64,000 nt of DNA, taken from NCBI RefSeq assembly GCF_016907365.1, contig NZ_JAFBBV010000001.1, forward strand, positions 4,030,001 through 4,094,000. Direction: 5' to 3'. Source of the DNA: Oerskovia paurometabola. GTDB lineage: Bacteria; Actinomycetota; Actinomycetes; Actinomycetales; Cellulomonadaceae. Below are positions 52,816 through 60,993 of this stretch, in pieces. Positions within the stretch are counted from its first letter, which is position 1, and the number at the start of each line of letters is the position of its first letter. Both the position numbers and the translations under genes were made by a program. The notes under the pieces were generated by a model. It was not told where the DNA came from and made no database searches. It saw nothing but the letters and a program-made list of their open reading frames with translations.

Positions 52816-54057
52816 ATGTCGCACCCTGCCCGCGTCCCGTCCCCCGAGCAGCGACGCCGTCCGCTGACGCGTGGCCTGCGCCGCTCGTCCGTCGCCGGTG
52901 TCGCGACGCTCGCCGCGGTGCTGCTCGCCGCAGGCTGCGCGCCGCTCCCGTACGAGGCACCGACACCGACGTCCGCACCCACCACCGACTCCGCGCCCGC
53001 CGAGGCCGAGGCGGTCACCCTCGACGCGTGCGCGGCCCTCGAGACGGGCGAGCGCCCCGCCGTGGACCCCGCGACGTTCCCGACCGGCCCCACGACCGCG
53101 ACGTTCGCCGACAACGTGATCGACCCGATCACCACGGCGCCCGCCCCGACGCTGCCCGTGACGGTCCAGTCGCACGACGGCCGCCAGGTCACCGTCACCG
53201 ACGCCTCCCGGATCATCGCCGTGGACCTGTACGGCACGCTCGGCGAGATCGTCTACAGCCTGGGGCTCGGCGACAACGTCGTCGGTCGCGACCTGCCGAC
53301 CGGCTTCCCCGAGGCCGCCGACGTCCCCGTGGTCACGGGCGCCGGGCACGCCCTCAACATCGAGACCATCCTCGGCCTGAACCCGAGCGTCATCCTCACG
53401 GACGCCACGCTCCTCACGGACACCGCCCGCACCCAGCTCGAGTCCTCGGGCATCCCCGTCGTCTACTTCGACGAGGCCCGCACGCTCGACGGCATCGACG
53501 ACCGCATCGTCGCGGTCGCGACCACGCTCGGCGTCCCCGAGGCCGGCGCGGCGCTCGTCGCACGCACCGACCAGCAGGTCTGCGCGGCCCTCGCGGGCGT
53601 CCCGGCGGACACGGGCAACCCGCTCGTCGCGTTCCTGTACCTGCGTGGTTCCAACATCAAGATGCTGTTCGGCCCGGGCTCGGGCGCCGACGACCTGGTC
53701 CGCGAGATCGGCGGCCAGGACGCCGGCACCGCGATCGGCCTCACCCAGCAGTACGCCCCCGTGACGAGCGAGGCCATCATCTCCGCGGCCCCGGCCGCGT
53801 ACCTCGTCATGACCGACGGCCTCGAGTCGAGCGGCGGCCTCGACGCCATGATGGCGATCCCGGGCCTCGCCCAGACCCCTGCGGGCCAGAACCAGCGCGT
53901 GATCGACATGGACGGCAGCCGCCTCCTGACGTTCGGCCCCCGCACGGGCGAGACCATCGCGTCGCTCGTCGAGGCGTTCTACGGCGTGCCCGCACCGGAC
54001 CTGAGCACGGTCGGCTCGGCCGCCGCCGCGGCGGACGCAGGGTCGACCACCCCGTGA
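52816..54057 (+). CDS. hmuT: heme ABC transporter substrate-binding lipoprotein
   Basis: This 413-residue protein has a lipobox ending LLAAGC (Cys near residue 42) and a Pro/Thr-rich tether. The class III binding-protein fold has ASRIIAVDLYGTLGEIVYSLGLGDNVVGRD and LNIETILGLNPSVILTD, typical of HmuT. Heme capture is inferred from the family and the neighbouring heme oxygenase. A cobalamin or siderophore ligand is less likely. ATG 52816 has GGAG 7 nt upstream. An alternative GTG lies 3 nt earlier. Confidence 0.9.
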   Translation: MSHPARVPSPEQRRRPLTRGLRRSSVAGVATLAAVLLAAGCAPLPYEAPTPTSAPTTDSAPAEAEAVTLDACAALETGERPAVDPATFPTGPTTATFADNVIDPITTAPAPTLPVTVQSHDGRQVTVTDASRIIAVDLYGTLGEIVYSLGLGDNVVGRDLPTGFPEAADVPVVTGAGHALNIETILGLNPSVILTDATLLTDTARTQLESSGIPVVYFDEARTLDGIDDRIVAVATTLGVPEAGAALVARTDQQVCAALAGVPADTGNPLVAFLYLRGSNIKMLFGPGSGADDLVREIGGQDAGTAIGLTQQYAPVTSEAIISAAPAAYLVMTDGLESSGGLDAMMAIPGLAQTPAGQNQRVIDMDGSRLLTFGPRTGETIASLVEAFYGVPAPDLSTVGSAAAAADAGSTTP

Positions 54058-55283
54058 CGCAAGGCACCCGCCCCGCCGGCCCGACGACGTCACGCACCAC
54101 CGCGGGCTCCCTCACCACCGAGCAGCGCACCCCGCCCGCGACGAGCACCACCGGCGGCGCGCCGGACGGACCGGTGAGCGGCGCCGTCGGGCCGGGTGCC
54201 GCGGGTGCCGCCGGTGCGCAGGACGCGCTCCCCGGCGCAGGGAGGTCGCGGCGAAGTGCCGCGACCTGGCTCATGATCGGGCTGGGCGTCGCGCTGGTCG
54301 TGCTCACGGTGCTGTCCGGCATGACCGGGCAGGTGCCCGTGTCCCCGTCGGAGGTCCTCGGCTCGCTCATGCACCACATGGGCCTGAACATCGGCCCCAT
54401 GCCCTCGCACCCGCAGGGCGAGAACACGCTGTGGGTCGTGCGCTTCCCGCGCGTGGTCCTCGCGATCCTGGTCGGGGCCGCGCTCGCGTGCTCGGGCGCG
54501 CTCATGCAGGGCGTGTTCGGCAACCCGCTCGCCGAGCCCGGCGTGATCGGGGTCTCGGCGGGCGCGGCCGTGGGCGCCTGCGCCGTCATCGTCACCGCGG
54601 GCTCGCTCGTGTCGGGGACCTGGGTCGCCGCCGCGGCCTTCCTGGGCGGACTGATCACGACGTTCCTCGTCTACGCGCTCTCCCGCTCAGGAGGCCGGAC
54701 CGAGGTCGTGACGCTCGTGCTCACGGGCATCGCGGTCAACGCGTTCGCGGGCGGGCTGCTCGCGTTCTTCACGTTCGTCGCCGACCCCGCCGCGCGCGAG
54801 CAGATCGTGTTCTGGCAGCTCGGCTCCCTCGGTGGGGCCACGTGGGGGTCGGTCGCGGTCGTCGCACCCATCGCGGTCGTCGGCGTGACCGGCGCGATGC
54901 TGCTGCGCCGCCAGATGGACCTCCTGTCCCTCGGTGAGCGCGCCGCGCACCACCTGGGCGTGGACGTCGAGCGGCTGCGCCAGATCGTCATCGTCCTCGT
55001 CGCGCTGCTCGTCTCCGCGGGCGTGGCGTTCACGGGGATCATCGCGTTCGTCGGGCTCGTCGTGCCGCACCTGGTCCGCATGGTCTGCGGGCCGAGCCAC
55101 CGCTGGCTCATCCCGGCCTCGACGCTCGGCGGCGCCGTGGTGCTGCTCCTCGCGGACCTGGTCTCACGCTCGCTCGTCGCGAACGTCGAGCTGCCGCTCG
55201 GCATGATCACCTCGCTCGTGGGCGGGCCGTTCTTCTTCTACCTGCTGCGCCGCACGCGCTCGCGGCAAGGAGGCTGGGCATGA
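54054..55283 (+). CDS. hmuU: heme ABC transporter permease
   Basis: This 409-residue FecCD/BtuC-type permease has about ten helices. Its signatures are LWVVRFPRVVLAILVGAALACSGALMQGVFGNPLAEP and IIAFVGLVVPHLVRMVCGPSHR. An unusual 70-residue Ala/Gly/Thr-rich soluble N-terminal extension precedes the first helix. GTG 54054 overlaps the hmuT stop by 4 bp. It forms the channel with HmuV. Confidence 0.93.
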   Translation: MTQGTRPAGPTTSRTTAGSLTTEQRTPPATSTTGGAPDGPVSGAVGPGAAGAAGAQDALPGAGRSRRSAATWLMIGLGVALVVLTVLSGMTGQVPVSPSEVLGSLMHHMGLNIGPMPSHPQGENTLWVVRFPRVVLAILVGAALACSGALMQGVFGNPLAEPGVIGVSAGAAVGACAVIVTAGSLVSGTWVAAAAFLGGLITTFLVYALSRSGGRTEVVTLVLTGIAVNAFAGGLLAFFTFVADPAAREQIVFWQLGSLGGATWGSVAVVAPIAVVGVTGAMLLRRQMDLLSLGERAAHHLGVDVERLRQIVIVLVALLVSAGVAFTGIIAFVGLVVPHLVRMVCGPSHRWLIPASTLGGAVVLLLADLVSRSLVANVELPLGMITSLVGGPFFFYLLRRTRSRQGGWA

Positions 55284-56182
55284 GCCGCACGCTGGTCGAG
55301 CTCGACTCGCGGCACGAGGGCAGCAGCTTCCTGTCGTCGCTGCGGACCGCGGTCACGGGGCGGCGACGCTCCTCACGGCTGCCCTCTGTCGCGGCGGCCG
55401 GCGACGTCGTGACCGAGGCGCGCGACGCGACGCTCTCGCTCGACGGGACGCCCGTGCTGCGCGACGTGTCCGTCCAGGTGCGCGCGGGCGAGGTCCGCGC
55501 GCTGCTCGGCCCCAACGGCGCGGGCAAGTCCTCGCTGCTCGGGGCGCTCACGGGCGACCTGCCGCTCGACGGCGGGGCGGTGCTGGTCGACGGCGCACCC
55601 CTGCGGTCCTGGACGCCGACCGAGCTCGCGATGCGCCGGGCCGTGCTCATGCAGCAGATCCACCTCAGCTTCCCGTTCACGTCGCTCGACGTGGTCCAGA
55701 TGGGTCGCGCGCCCTGGCGCGGGACGCCCCTGGAGGAGCTCGACGACGAGGTCGTGGCCGAGTCCCTCGCCGCGACCGACGTGTCGCACCTCGCGGGCCG
55801 GCACTTCCCGTCGCTGTCCGGGGGCGAGAAGGCGCGCGTCGCGCTCGCCCGCGTCCTGGCCCAGCGGACCGGGCTGCTCATGCTCGACGAGCCGACCGCC
55901 GCGCTCGACCTCAAGCACCAGGAGCTCGTGCTGCAGATCGCGCGCCGGCACGCGGCGGCCGGTGGCGCCGTGGTCGTGGTCGTGCACGACCTGGGCCTCG
56001 CGTCGGCCTACGCGGACCAGGTCACCCTGCTGTCCGGCGGGCGCGTCGTGGCAGACGGCTCTCCTCGCGAGGTCCTGACGGCCGAGCTGCTGAGCGAGGT
56101 GTACGACTACCCGGTCGAGGTGGTCGAGCACCCCGACGGCGGTGCGCCGATCATCCTGCCGACGCGGTCTCTGACGTCCTGA
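55280..56182 (+). CDS. hmuV: heme ABC transporter ATP-binding protein
   Basis: This 300-residue ATPase has Walker A GPNGAGKSS, signature LSGGEKARVALARVL and Walker B LLMLDEPTAALD. A 40-residue N-terminal extension precedes the ABC domain. The start ATG overlaps the hmuU stop by 4 bp. It powers heme import through HmuTU. It is convergent with tipA across a long inverted repeat. Confidence 0.94.
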   Translation: MSRTLVELDSRHEGSSFLSSLRTAVTGRRRSSRLPSVAAAGDVVTEARDATLSLDGTPVLRDVSVQVRAGEVRALLGPNGAGKSSLLGALTGDLPLDGGAVLVDGAPLRSWTPTELAMRRAVLMQQIHLSFPFTSLDVVQMGRAPWRGTPLEELDDEVVAESLAATDVSHLAGRHFPSLSGGEKARVALARVLAQRTGLLMLDEPTAALDLKHQELVLQIARRHAAAGGAVVVVVHDLGLASAYADQVTLLSGGRVVADGSPREVLTAELLSEVYDYPVEVVEHPDGGAPIILPTRSLTS

Positions 56183-56184
56183 GG

Positions 56185-56253
56185 CCGAGGTAGAACGTGC
56201 CGCGCGAGATAGAACTCCCCGGGTTCTACCTCGCGCAGCACGTTCTACCTCGG
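56185..56253. repeat. 31-bp inverted repeat, GAGGTAGAAC family
   Basis: Arms 56185-56215 and 56223-56253 pair with two mismatches around a 7-nt loop. Each arm contains two copies of GAGGTAGAAC or a variant. It is the second member of the family at 19336-19402. It lies between convergent hmuV and tipA, 3 bp from each coding end. Confidence 0.9.
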
Positions 56254-56256
56254 TGC

Positions 56257-56673
56257 CTACAGGTTCCGCTCCGCGTACACCGCCAGGGCGTCGCGAACCA
56301 GGCGCGCACCCTCCTCGCCGCCGTAGTTCGCCGCGAACCGCTCGTCGGCCACGTACATCTCACCGAGCCCGACGACGTACTCCTTGACCGGCGCCCCACC
56401 GTGGCCCGGGGTGCCCGGGATGCTGCTCAGCCACTCGACGTGGCGCTGCGCGAGCGCCTGCGCCTCGTCGCTGTCCGGGGTGACGCCCGCCTGCGCGGCG
56501 GCCGTCCAGTCCGCCGCGAGCTGCCGGGTCCGTTCCTGGTAGGCCGTCTTGTCCTGCGCGGAGAGCCCGCGCCACCAGGTGTCGCCCGTCCGGTAGGCCT
56601 CGGCCCCCCACCGCTCGGTGACCTCTGCCTCGTGCTTCGTGTGGTCGAACCCGTCGAACATGTCGTCCGCCAT
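56257..56673 (-). CDS. TipAS, internal-start product of tipA
   Basis: The reading frame contains an internal ATG at 56673 with a near-perfect Shine-Dalgarno AAGGAGGTG ending 7 nt upstream. It would give a 138-residue protein equal to the antibiotic-binding domain alone. In Streptomyces lividans tipA also makes a long activator and a short TipAS of about 144 residues that sequesters the drug. This is inferred by analogy and is not proven here. Confidence 0.7.
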   Translation of the reverse strand: MADDMFDGFDHTKHEAEVTERWGAEAYRTGDTWWRGLSAQDKTAYQERTRQLAADWTAAAQAGVTPDSDEAQALAQRHVEWLSSIPGTPGHGGAPVKEYVVGLGEMYVADERFAANYGGEEGARLVRDALAVYAERNL

Positions 56674-57054
56674 GAGTCGCCCACCTCCTTCCATGGTCGT
56701 GATCGTGCGCTCGACCGACGCGATCTGTCGCGCCAGCCGCTGCTGCTCGGCCCGGAGGGCGTCCAGGTGGGTACGCAGAGCCCGCGCCTGCACGGCAGGG
56801 CTCTCCTCGTCGTCCCGCCCCAGGATCTCGGCGACGGCCGGGAGGCTCACGCCGAGGTCCCGCAGGAGGAGGATCCGCTGGAGGCGGACGAGCGCAGGCC
56901 CGTCGTAGTACCGGTAGCCGTTGTGCCCGACCCTGCTGGGCGCGAGCAGCCCGACGTCGTCGTAGTGACGCAGCGTGCGGCTCGTGGTCCCGGCGAGGCG
57001 GGCGATCTCCTGGATGGACCAGTCGGTCGCGGTCCCCGGTGTGCGTGCGGTCAT
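56257..57054 (-). CDS. tipA: TipA-type MerR regulator with antibiotic-binding domain
   Basis: This 265-residue protein has a MerR helix-turn-helix at residues 12-80 (WSIQEIARLAGTTSRTLRHY and GYRYYD), a coiled-coil (residues 90-122), then a TipAS domain from residue 128 (MADDMFDGFDHTKHEAEVTERWG). In Streptomyces this domain binds thiopeptide antibiotics and the full protein activates transcription. The promoter upstream has a 19-bp spacer, as MerR activators require. An internal start probably yields TipAS alone. Confidence 0.93.
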   Translation of the reverse strand: MTARTPGTATDWSIQEIARLAGTTSRTLRHYDDVGLLAPSRVGHNGYRYYDGPALVRLQRILLLRDLGVSLPAVAEILGRDDEESPAVQARALRTHLDALRAEQQRLARQIASVERTITTMEGGGRLMADDMFDGFDHTKHEAEVTERWGAEAYRTGDTWWRGLSAQDKTAYQERTRQLAADWTAAAQAGVTPDSDEAQALAQRHVEWLSSIPGTPGHGGAPVKEYVVGLGEMYVADERFAANYGGEEGARLVRDALAVYAERNL

Positions 57055-57107
57055 GCGCTCTCCTCCTTTCCTGGGTGCTGGACGCCTCGGGTGAGGCAGC
57101 ACGATCG

Positions 57108-57138
57108 ACCCTAGAAGTTGACGTTACGTCAAGGTCAA
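57108..57138 (-). promoter_or_regulatory. MerR-type tipA promoter, 19-bp spacer
   Basis: On the minus strand TTGACC (57133-57138) and TAGGGT (57108-57113) are separated by 19 bp, which contain the dyad TTGACGT-A-ACGTCAA. A long spacer with a dyad is the hallmark of MerR-activated promoters. It supports autoactivation of tipA. Confidence 0.8.
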
Positions 57139-57155
57139 CCCCGTTTCCGACGGCG

Positions 57156-57836
57156 TCACTCCCCTCGCAGGACCCGTGCCAGCTCCTCGGTGGTCGTCAC
57201 GACCCGGAGGGCGCCCGCCTCCTCGAGCTCGCCCGGCACCGCATAGCCCCACGAGACGCCGAGGCAGCCGATGCCGTGCGCGGCGGCCCCGAGCACGTCG
57301 TGCTCCCGGTCGCCGACCATGACGGTCTCCTCGCGCGCCGCTGCACCGGCAGGTGACTCGGCCAGCGATGCGAGCGCGTGCTCGATCACGTCGGCCTTGG
57401 TGCCACGCGAACCGTCGAGGGTCGCGCCGTAGACGCCCTCGACCAGGTCGTCGATCCCGAAGTGCGCGGTGATGCGGCGCGCGTAGACCTCGGGCTTGGA
57501 CGTCGCGACCACGAGCCGGACGCCTGCGTCGCGTACCGCCGTCAGGCCCTCGAGGATGCCGGGATAGAGGGAGTTCTCCATCATGCGACCGGCGGAGTAG
57601 ACGTCGCGGTACGCCGCGACCGCCTCGGGGACGCGGTGCGCCGGGACACCGTGCCGCGCGAACGTCTCGGCGAGCGGCGGTCCGACGAACAGGCGCAGGG
57701 CTTCGTCGGTCGGCGGCTCGATGTCGAGGGTCGCGTAGGCGTGGCGGACCGAGGACAGGATGCCGGGGGCCGAGTCGGTCAGGGTGCCGTCGAGGTCGAG
57801 GAGGGCCAGTCGGTAGGGAGGGTTCACGGTGGTCAC
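57156..57836 (-). CDS. HAD-superfamily phosphatase (phosphoglycolate-phosphatase-like)
   Basis: This 226-residue protein has HAD motif I LLDLDGTLTDS, motif II VVATSKPEV, and motif III/IV TVMVGDREHDVLGAAAHG. The cap is the Gph type. Substrates could be phosphoglycolate or small sugar phosphates. The GTG at 57836 is chosen because it lies close to the conserved start, and an alternative GTG is 9 nt downstream. It is on the same strand as tipA but not clearly coupled. Confidence 0.85.
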   Translation of the reverse strand: MTTVNPPYRLALLDLDGTLTDSAPGILSSVRHAYATLDIEPPTDEALRLFVGPPLAETFARHGVPAHRVPEAVAAYRDVYSAGRMMENSLYPGILEGLTAVRDAGVRLVVATSKPEVYARRITAHFGIDDLVEGVYGATLDGSRGTKADVIEHALASLAESPAGAAAREETVMVGDREHDVLGAAAHGIGCLGVSWGYAVPGELEEAGALRVVTTTEELARVLRGE

Positions 57837-57858
57837 GGGACGATTCTCCCGCGGCCCT

Positions 57859-58179
57859 CTACCTCGACGGGTCGCTCGGCTCAGCCTGTCCGCCCCGACG
57901 CCTCGCGACCACCCACCCGGCGACGAAGCCGAGCACCAGCAGCCCGACGCCGACCGCGACCATCCCGAGGGTCTGCGCCCACGGCCTTGGCGGCGCGAAC
58001 GTCTCGCCCGACAGCGGCGCGTAGGCGAACCACCCGAACGAGGTCCACCAGTAGGACCGCGACGCGAGCCACGCCCCCACGCCCACGAGGAGCACCCCGC
58101 CCGCGAGCCCGAGCACGGCGCCACGGCTGCGGGGACGAGGACGGGGGGCGGGGGCGGGGGCGGGTGCGGGCGGCGTCAT
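57859..58179 (-). CDS. small two-helix membrane protein
   Basis: This 106-residue protein has a Pro/Ala-rich cytoplasmic N terminus and two membrane helices (GAVLGLAGGVLLVGVGAWLA and TLGMVAVGVGLLVLGFVAGWVVA). A short outside loop rich in Trp and Tyr (RSYWWTSFGWFAYAPLSGE) lies between them. I do not recognise it. It is probably a real gene given its codon usage and clear helices. Confidence 0.6.
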   Translation of the reverse strand: MTPPAPAPAPAPRPRPRSRGAVLGLAGGVLLVGVGAWLASRSYWWTSFGWFAYAPLSGETFAPPRPWAQTLGMVAVGVGLLVLGFVAGWVVARRRGGQAEPSDPSR

Positions 58180-58290
58180 GCCGCACATCCTGGCGTGGCC
58201 ACCGCGCGGTCGCAACGCCCCGCGCCGACCTCTATCTCGGGCCTGCGTGTGCGCGGCGTCGCGGTGATCATCGCGTCAGTCAAGCACCCG

Positions 58291-58908
58291 TCACTCCCCG
58301 ACGAGCCCCCGCACCACGCGGTACGACAGGTGCGTGACGAGGTGGTTGCTGCTCACCGGCCCGGGCTCGACGCGCAGGCCTCCCAGGCCCTCGAGCAACC
58401 GCTCGCCCGCCCCCAGGAGCACAGGGGCGACGTGCAGCCCGAACTCGTCGACGAGCCCCGCGGCGAGGTACGCCCGCATGGTCGAGGCGCCGCCCGCGAT
58501 CCCGACGTGCCCGTCCCGCGACGCGGCGAGCGCCTGCGACAGCGCGGACTCGATCCCGTCGGTCACGAAGAAGAACGTCGTCCCGCCCTCCATGACGAGG
58601 GGGTCGCGCGGGTGGTGCGTGAGCACGAACACGGGTGCGTGGTACGGCGGCTCGTCGCCCCACCAGCCCCGCCACGACTCGTCCCACGGGCCGCGTCCGG
58701 GCGCGAACATGTTGCGCCCCATGACGAACGCGGTGGGGGCCGCGACGGACTCGAGCGCGGCCGTGTTGGCCTCGGGCTCCTCGAACATCCACCGGTGGAG
58801 CTGCTCACCGCCCTCGCCGAGCGGGTTCTCGAGGGACTGGTGCGGTCCCGCGACGAACCCGTCGAGGGACAGCCCGACGTCGAACGTGACCCTGCCCACG
58901 GCGCTCAC
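58291..58908 (-). CDS. dihydrofolate-reductase-fold protein in drug-exporter operon
   Basis: This 205-residue protein has VTFDVGLSLDGFVAGPHQS, FVMGRNMFAPGRGPW and VGIAGGASTMRAYLAAGLVDEFGLHVAPVLLGAGERLLE, all signatures of the DHFR/RibD-like family. Its ATG overlaps the exporter permease stop by 4 bp, so it is co-translated with the exporter. A possible role is reductive modification of a toxic compound that the exporter handles. That is inference. Confidence 0.88.
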   Translation of the reverse strand: MSAVGRVTFDVGLSLDGFVAGPHQSLENPLGEGGEQLHRWMFEEPEANTAALESVAAPTAFVMGRNMFAPGRGPWDESWRGWWGDEPPYHAPVFVLTHHPRDPLVMEGGTTFFFVTDGIESALSQALAASRDGHVGIAGGASTMRAYLAAGLVDEFGLHVAPVLLGAGERLLEGLGGLRVEPGPVSSNHLVTHLSYRVVRGLVGE

Positions 58909-59852
58909 ACCGACTTCCTAGTCCGACGGATGCCGACCCACAGACCGACGGCGCACGTGACCGCGGCCGCGACGACGCCCCACAGGACCGTGGTGCTCGC
59001 GAACGTCCCGCCGAACAGCTCGCGCTCGGCGTCGACCATGTAGGTCAGCGGGTTGAACTTCGCGGCAGTCTGCATCCACGACGGCCCGGCCTCGAGCGGG
59101 AGCATCATGCCGGACAGGATGAGCAGCGGGAACAGGAGCGACTGCTGGACGCCCCAGAACAGCCACTCGCGGTTCTTCGCGGCGAGCGCGAGCGCGCAGG
59201 ACAGGGCCCCGACGCCGACCCCGAACAGCCCCAGGAGGGCGAGCCCCGCGAGCGCGTGCAGCGGGTAGAACGTGAACCCGAACGGGATGCACACGAGCGC
59301 GATGAGCAGGCCCTGGACCACGAGCGGCGCGAACTCCTTGAGCGCGCGGCCCACGAGGATCGCGGACCGGTCGAGCGGGGTCGCGAGGACGCGCTCGTAC
59401 GAGCCGGTCATCATCTCGTAGAGCAGGTTCGAGCCCGTCATGGAGGTCCCGAACAGGGAGATCATGACGATCACGCCGGGCACGAACCACTGGAGGGTCG
59501 CGGCCGTGGACCCGCCGGGTCCGCCCATGCCGCCGCCCACGGCGCCGGTCAGCAGCGGCCCGAACAGCCCCAGGAAGATCAGCGGCTGGAGCAGCGAGAA
59601 GATCAGGGTGAAGGGGTCGCGCAGGACCAGGAGGATCTCGCGCGTGAAGACCGCCCAGGTGTCGCCGAGGAACTTCGCGGCCCCCGAGCGCCCGACGTCG
59701 GAGCGCCGGTCGGTCGCCTGCCTCGCCGTGGCCTGTGGTGCGGTCCGGGTGTCGAGCCCGGGGTGCGTCAGGCTGCGCTGCCCGGTGGCCTGCCCGGTGC
59801 CCTGCCCGACCTCGGGCTCGGCCCCCTGGCCGGGGTTCGTCTGCTCGTCCAT
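58905..59852 (-). CDS. ABC-2 type drug exporter permease
   Basis: This 315-residue protein has about six helices and a 65-residue polar N-terminal tail. DrrB-like features are FTREILLVLRDPFTLIFSLLQPL, MTGSYERVLATPLDRSAI and NPLTYMVDAERELF. It partners with the upstream ATPase, whose stop shares a base with its start (TGATG). It probably exports a hydrophobic drug or polyketide-like compound. Confidence 0.92.
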   Translation of the reverse strand: MDEQTNPGQGAEPEVGQGTGQATGQRSLTHPGLDTRTAPQATARQATDRRSDVGRSGAAKFLGDTWAVFTREILLVLRDPFTLIFSLLQPLIFLGLFGPLLTGAVGGGMGGPGGSTAATLQWFVPGVIVMISLFGTSMTGSNLLYEMMTGSYERVLATPLDRSAILVGRALKEFAPLVVQGLLIALVCIPFGFTFYPLHALAGLALLGLFGVGVGALSCALALAAKNREWLFWGVQQSLLFPLLILSGMMLPLEAGPSWMQTAAKFNPLTYMVDAERELFGGTFASTTVLWGVVAAAVTCAVGLWVGIRRTRKSV

Positions 59853-60883
59853 CACGCCGCCTCCTCGCGCAGGCTCCGACCGGTCAGGTTGAGGAACACG
59901 TCGTCGAGGCTCGCCTGCTTGAGCCCGGCCGACCGGACCGAGAGGCCCGCGACCCGCAGGGACTCGATCGCCTCGGGCAGGCGGTCCGCGCCGTGCGTCG
60001 TGGACAGGGTCACCGTGACGTCTCCCCCGGCCCCGACGGTCGCCTGCAGCCTCCCGTCCTCGGTACGTTCGGCACCGTCGCCTGCCCCGCCCTCGCCCAC
60101 GACCGGGGCGAGGGCTGCGCGGACGCGCGTGACGTCGTCGGGCACCTCGCCCTGGGAGCCGGGCGTGCCGGCGACGACGAGCGTCACGACGTCGTCGGCG
60201 TGGTCGCGCTTGAGCGTGGCGGGCGGGGCGTCGGCGACGATCGTGCCGTGGTCGATGACGACGACGCGCTCGGCCATGGAGTCGGCCTCGTCGAGGTAGT
60301 GCGTGGTGAGGACGATCGTCATGCCGTACCGCTCGCGCAGGACGCCGATGTGCTCCCACAGGTTCGCGCGGCTGTGCGGGTCGAGGCCCGTGGTGGGCTC
60401 GTCGAGGAACAGCAGCGGCGGGTGGTTCATGAGGCCGAGCGCGACGTCGAGGCGGCGACGCTGACCACCCGACAGGCTCTGGACCGTGCGCTTGCCGAGG
60501 CCGTCGAGCTCGAGCGCCTCGAGGAGGTCCGCGGCCCGGCGCTGGTACTCCGAGGCCGCCAGGCCGTAGAAACGGCCCTGGTTGTGGAGCTCGTCGGCGA
60601 CGCGGTAGGAGAACCCTCCCCCGTTGCCCTGGCCGATGTACCCGATGCGCGACCTGACCTCGGCGGGCTGGGTGCGGATGTCGAAGCCCGCGACCTCGGC
60701 CCGGCCCGACGTGGGTTCGAGGAGGCTCGTGAGCATGCGCAGCGTCGTGGACTTGCCGGCGCCGTTGGGGCCGAGGAACGCGACGAGCTCGCCCTCACGG
60801 ACGTCGACGTCGATGCCCTTGACCGCCTCGACCACCTCCTTCTTGCGATGGAAGGTCTTGGCCAGCCCTTCGGTGTGGATCAT
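59852..60883 (-). CDS. ABC-2 type drug exporter ATPase (DrrA-like)
   Basis: This 343-residue ATPase has Walker A GPNGAGKST, signature LSGGQRRRLDVALGL and Walker B LLFLDEPTTGLD. It then has the DrrA-type C-terminal domain ending ASLDDVFLNLTGRSL. It drives the permease encoded next. It is divergent from the TetR gene with two operator-like dyads in between. Confidence 0.94.
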   Translation of the reverse strand: MIHTEGLAKTFHRKKEVVEAVKGIDVDVREGELVAFLGPNGAGKSTTLRMLTSLLEPTSGRAEVAGFDIRTQPAEVRSRIGYIGQGNGGGFSYRVADELHNQGRFYGLAASEYQRRAADLLEALELDGLGKRTVQSLSGGQRRRLDVALGLMNHPPLLFLDEPTTGLDPHSRANLWEHIGVLRERYGMTIVLTTHYLDEADSMAERVVVIDHGTIVADAPPATLKRDHADDVVTLVVAGTPGSQGEVPDDVTRVRAALAPVVGEGGAGDGAERTEDGRLQATVGAGGDVTVTLSTTHGADRLPEAIESLRVAGLSVRSAGLKQASLDDVFLNLTGRSLREEAA

Positions 60884-60899
60884 GGCTCACGCCTCTCGC

Positions 60900-60943
60900 G
60901 TACGGTGTACTGGAATAGGTTTTCACGCTAGCATACGGTGTAC
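60900..60943. promoter_or_regulatory. twin TetR operators, GTACGGTGTAC
   Basis: TACGGTGTAC occurs at 60901-60910 and 60934-60943, 33 bp apart, three helical turns. The first forms a GTAC-GGT-GTAC dyad with base 60900. The pair lies in the 110-bp space between the ABC exporter operon and the divergent TetR gene, a classic place for shared repression. Confidence 0.75.
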
Positions 60944-60993
60944 GGGAATTGAAGGGTCCCCGGCACAGCGCGAAAGTGGGAGGATCAGGCACC

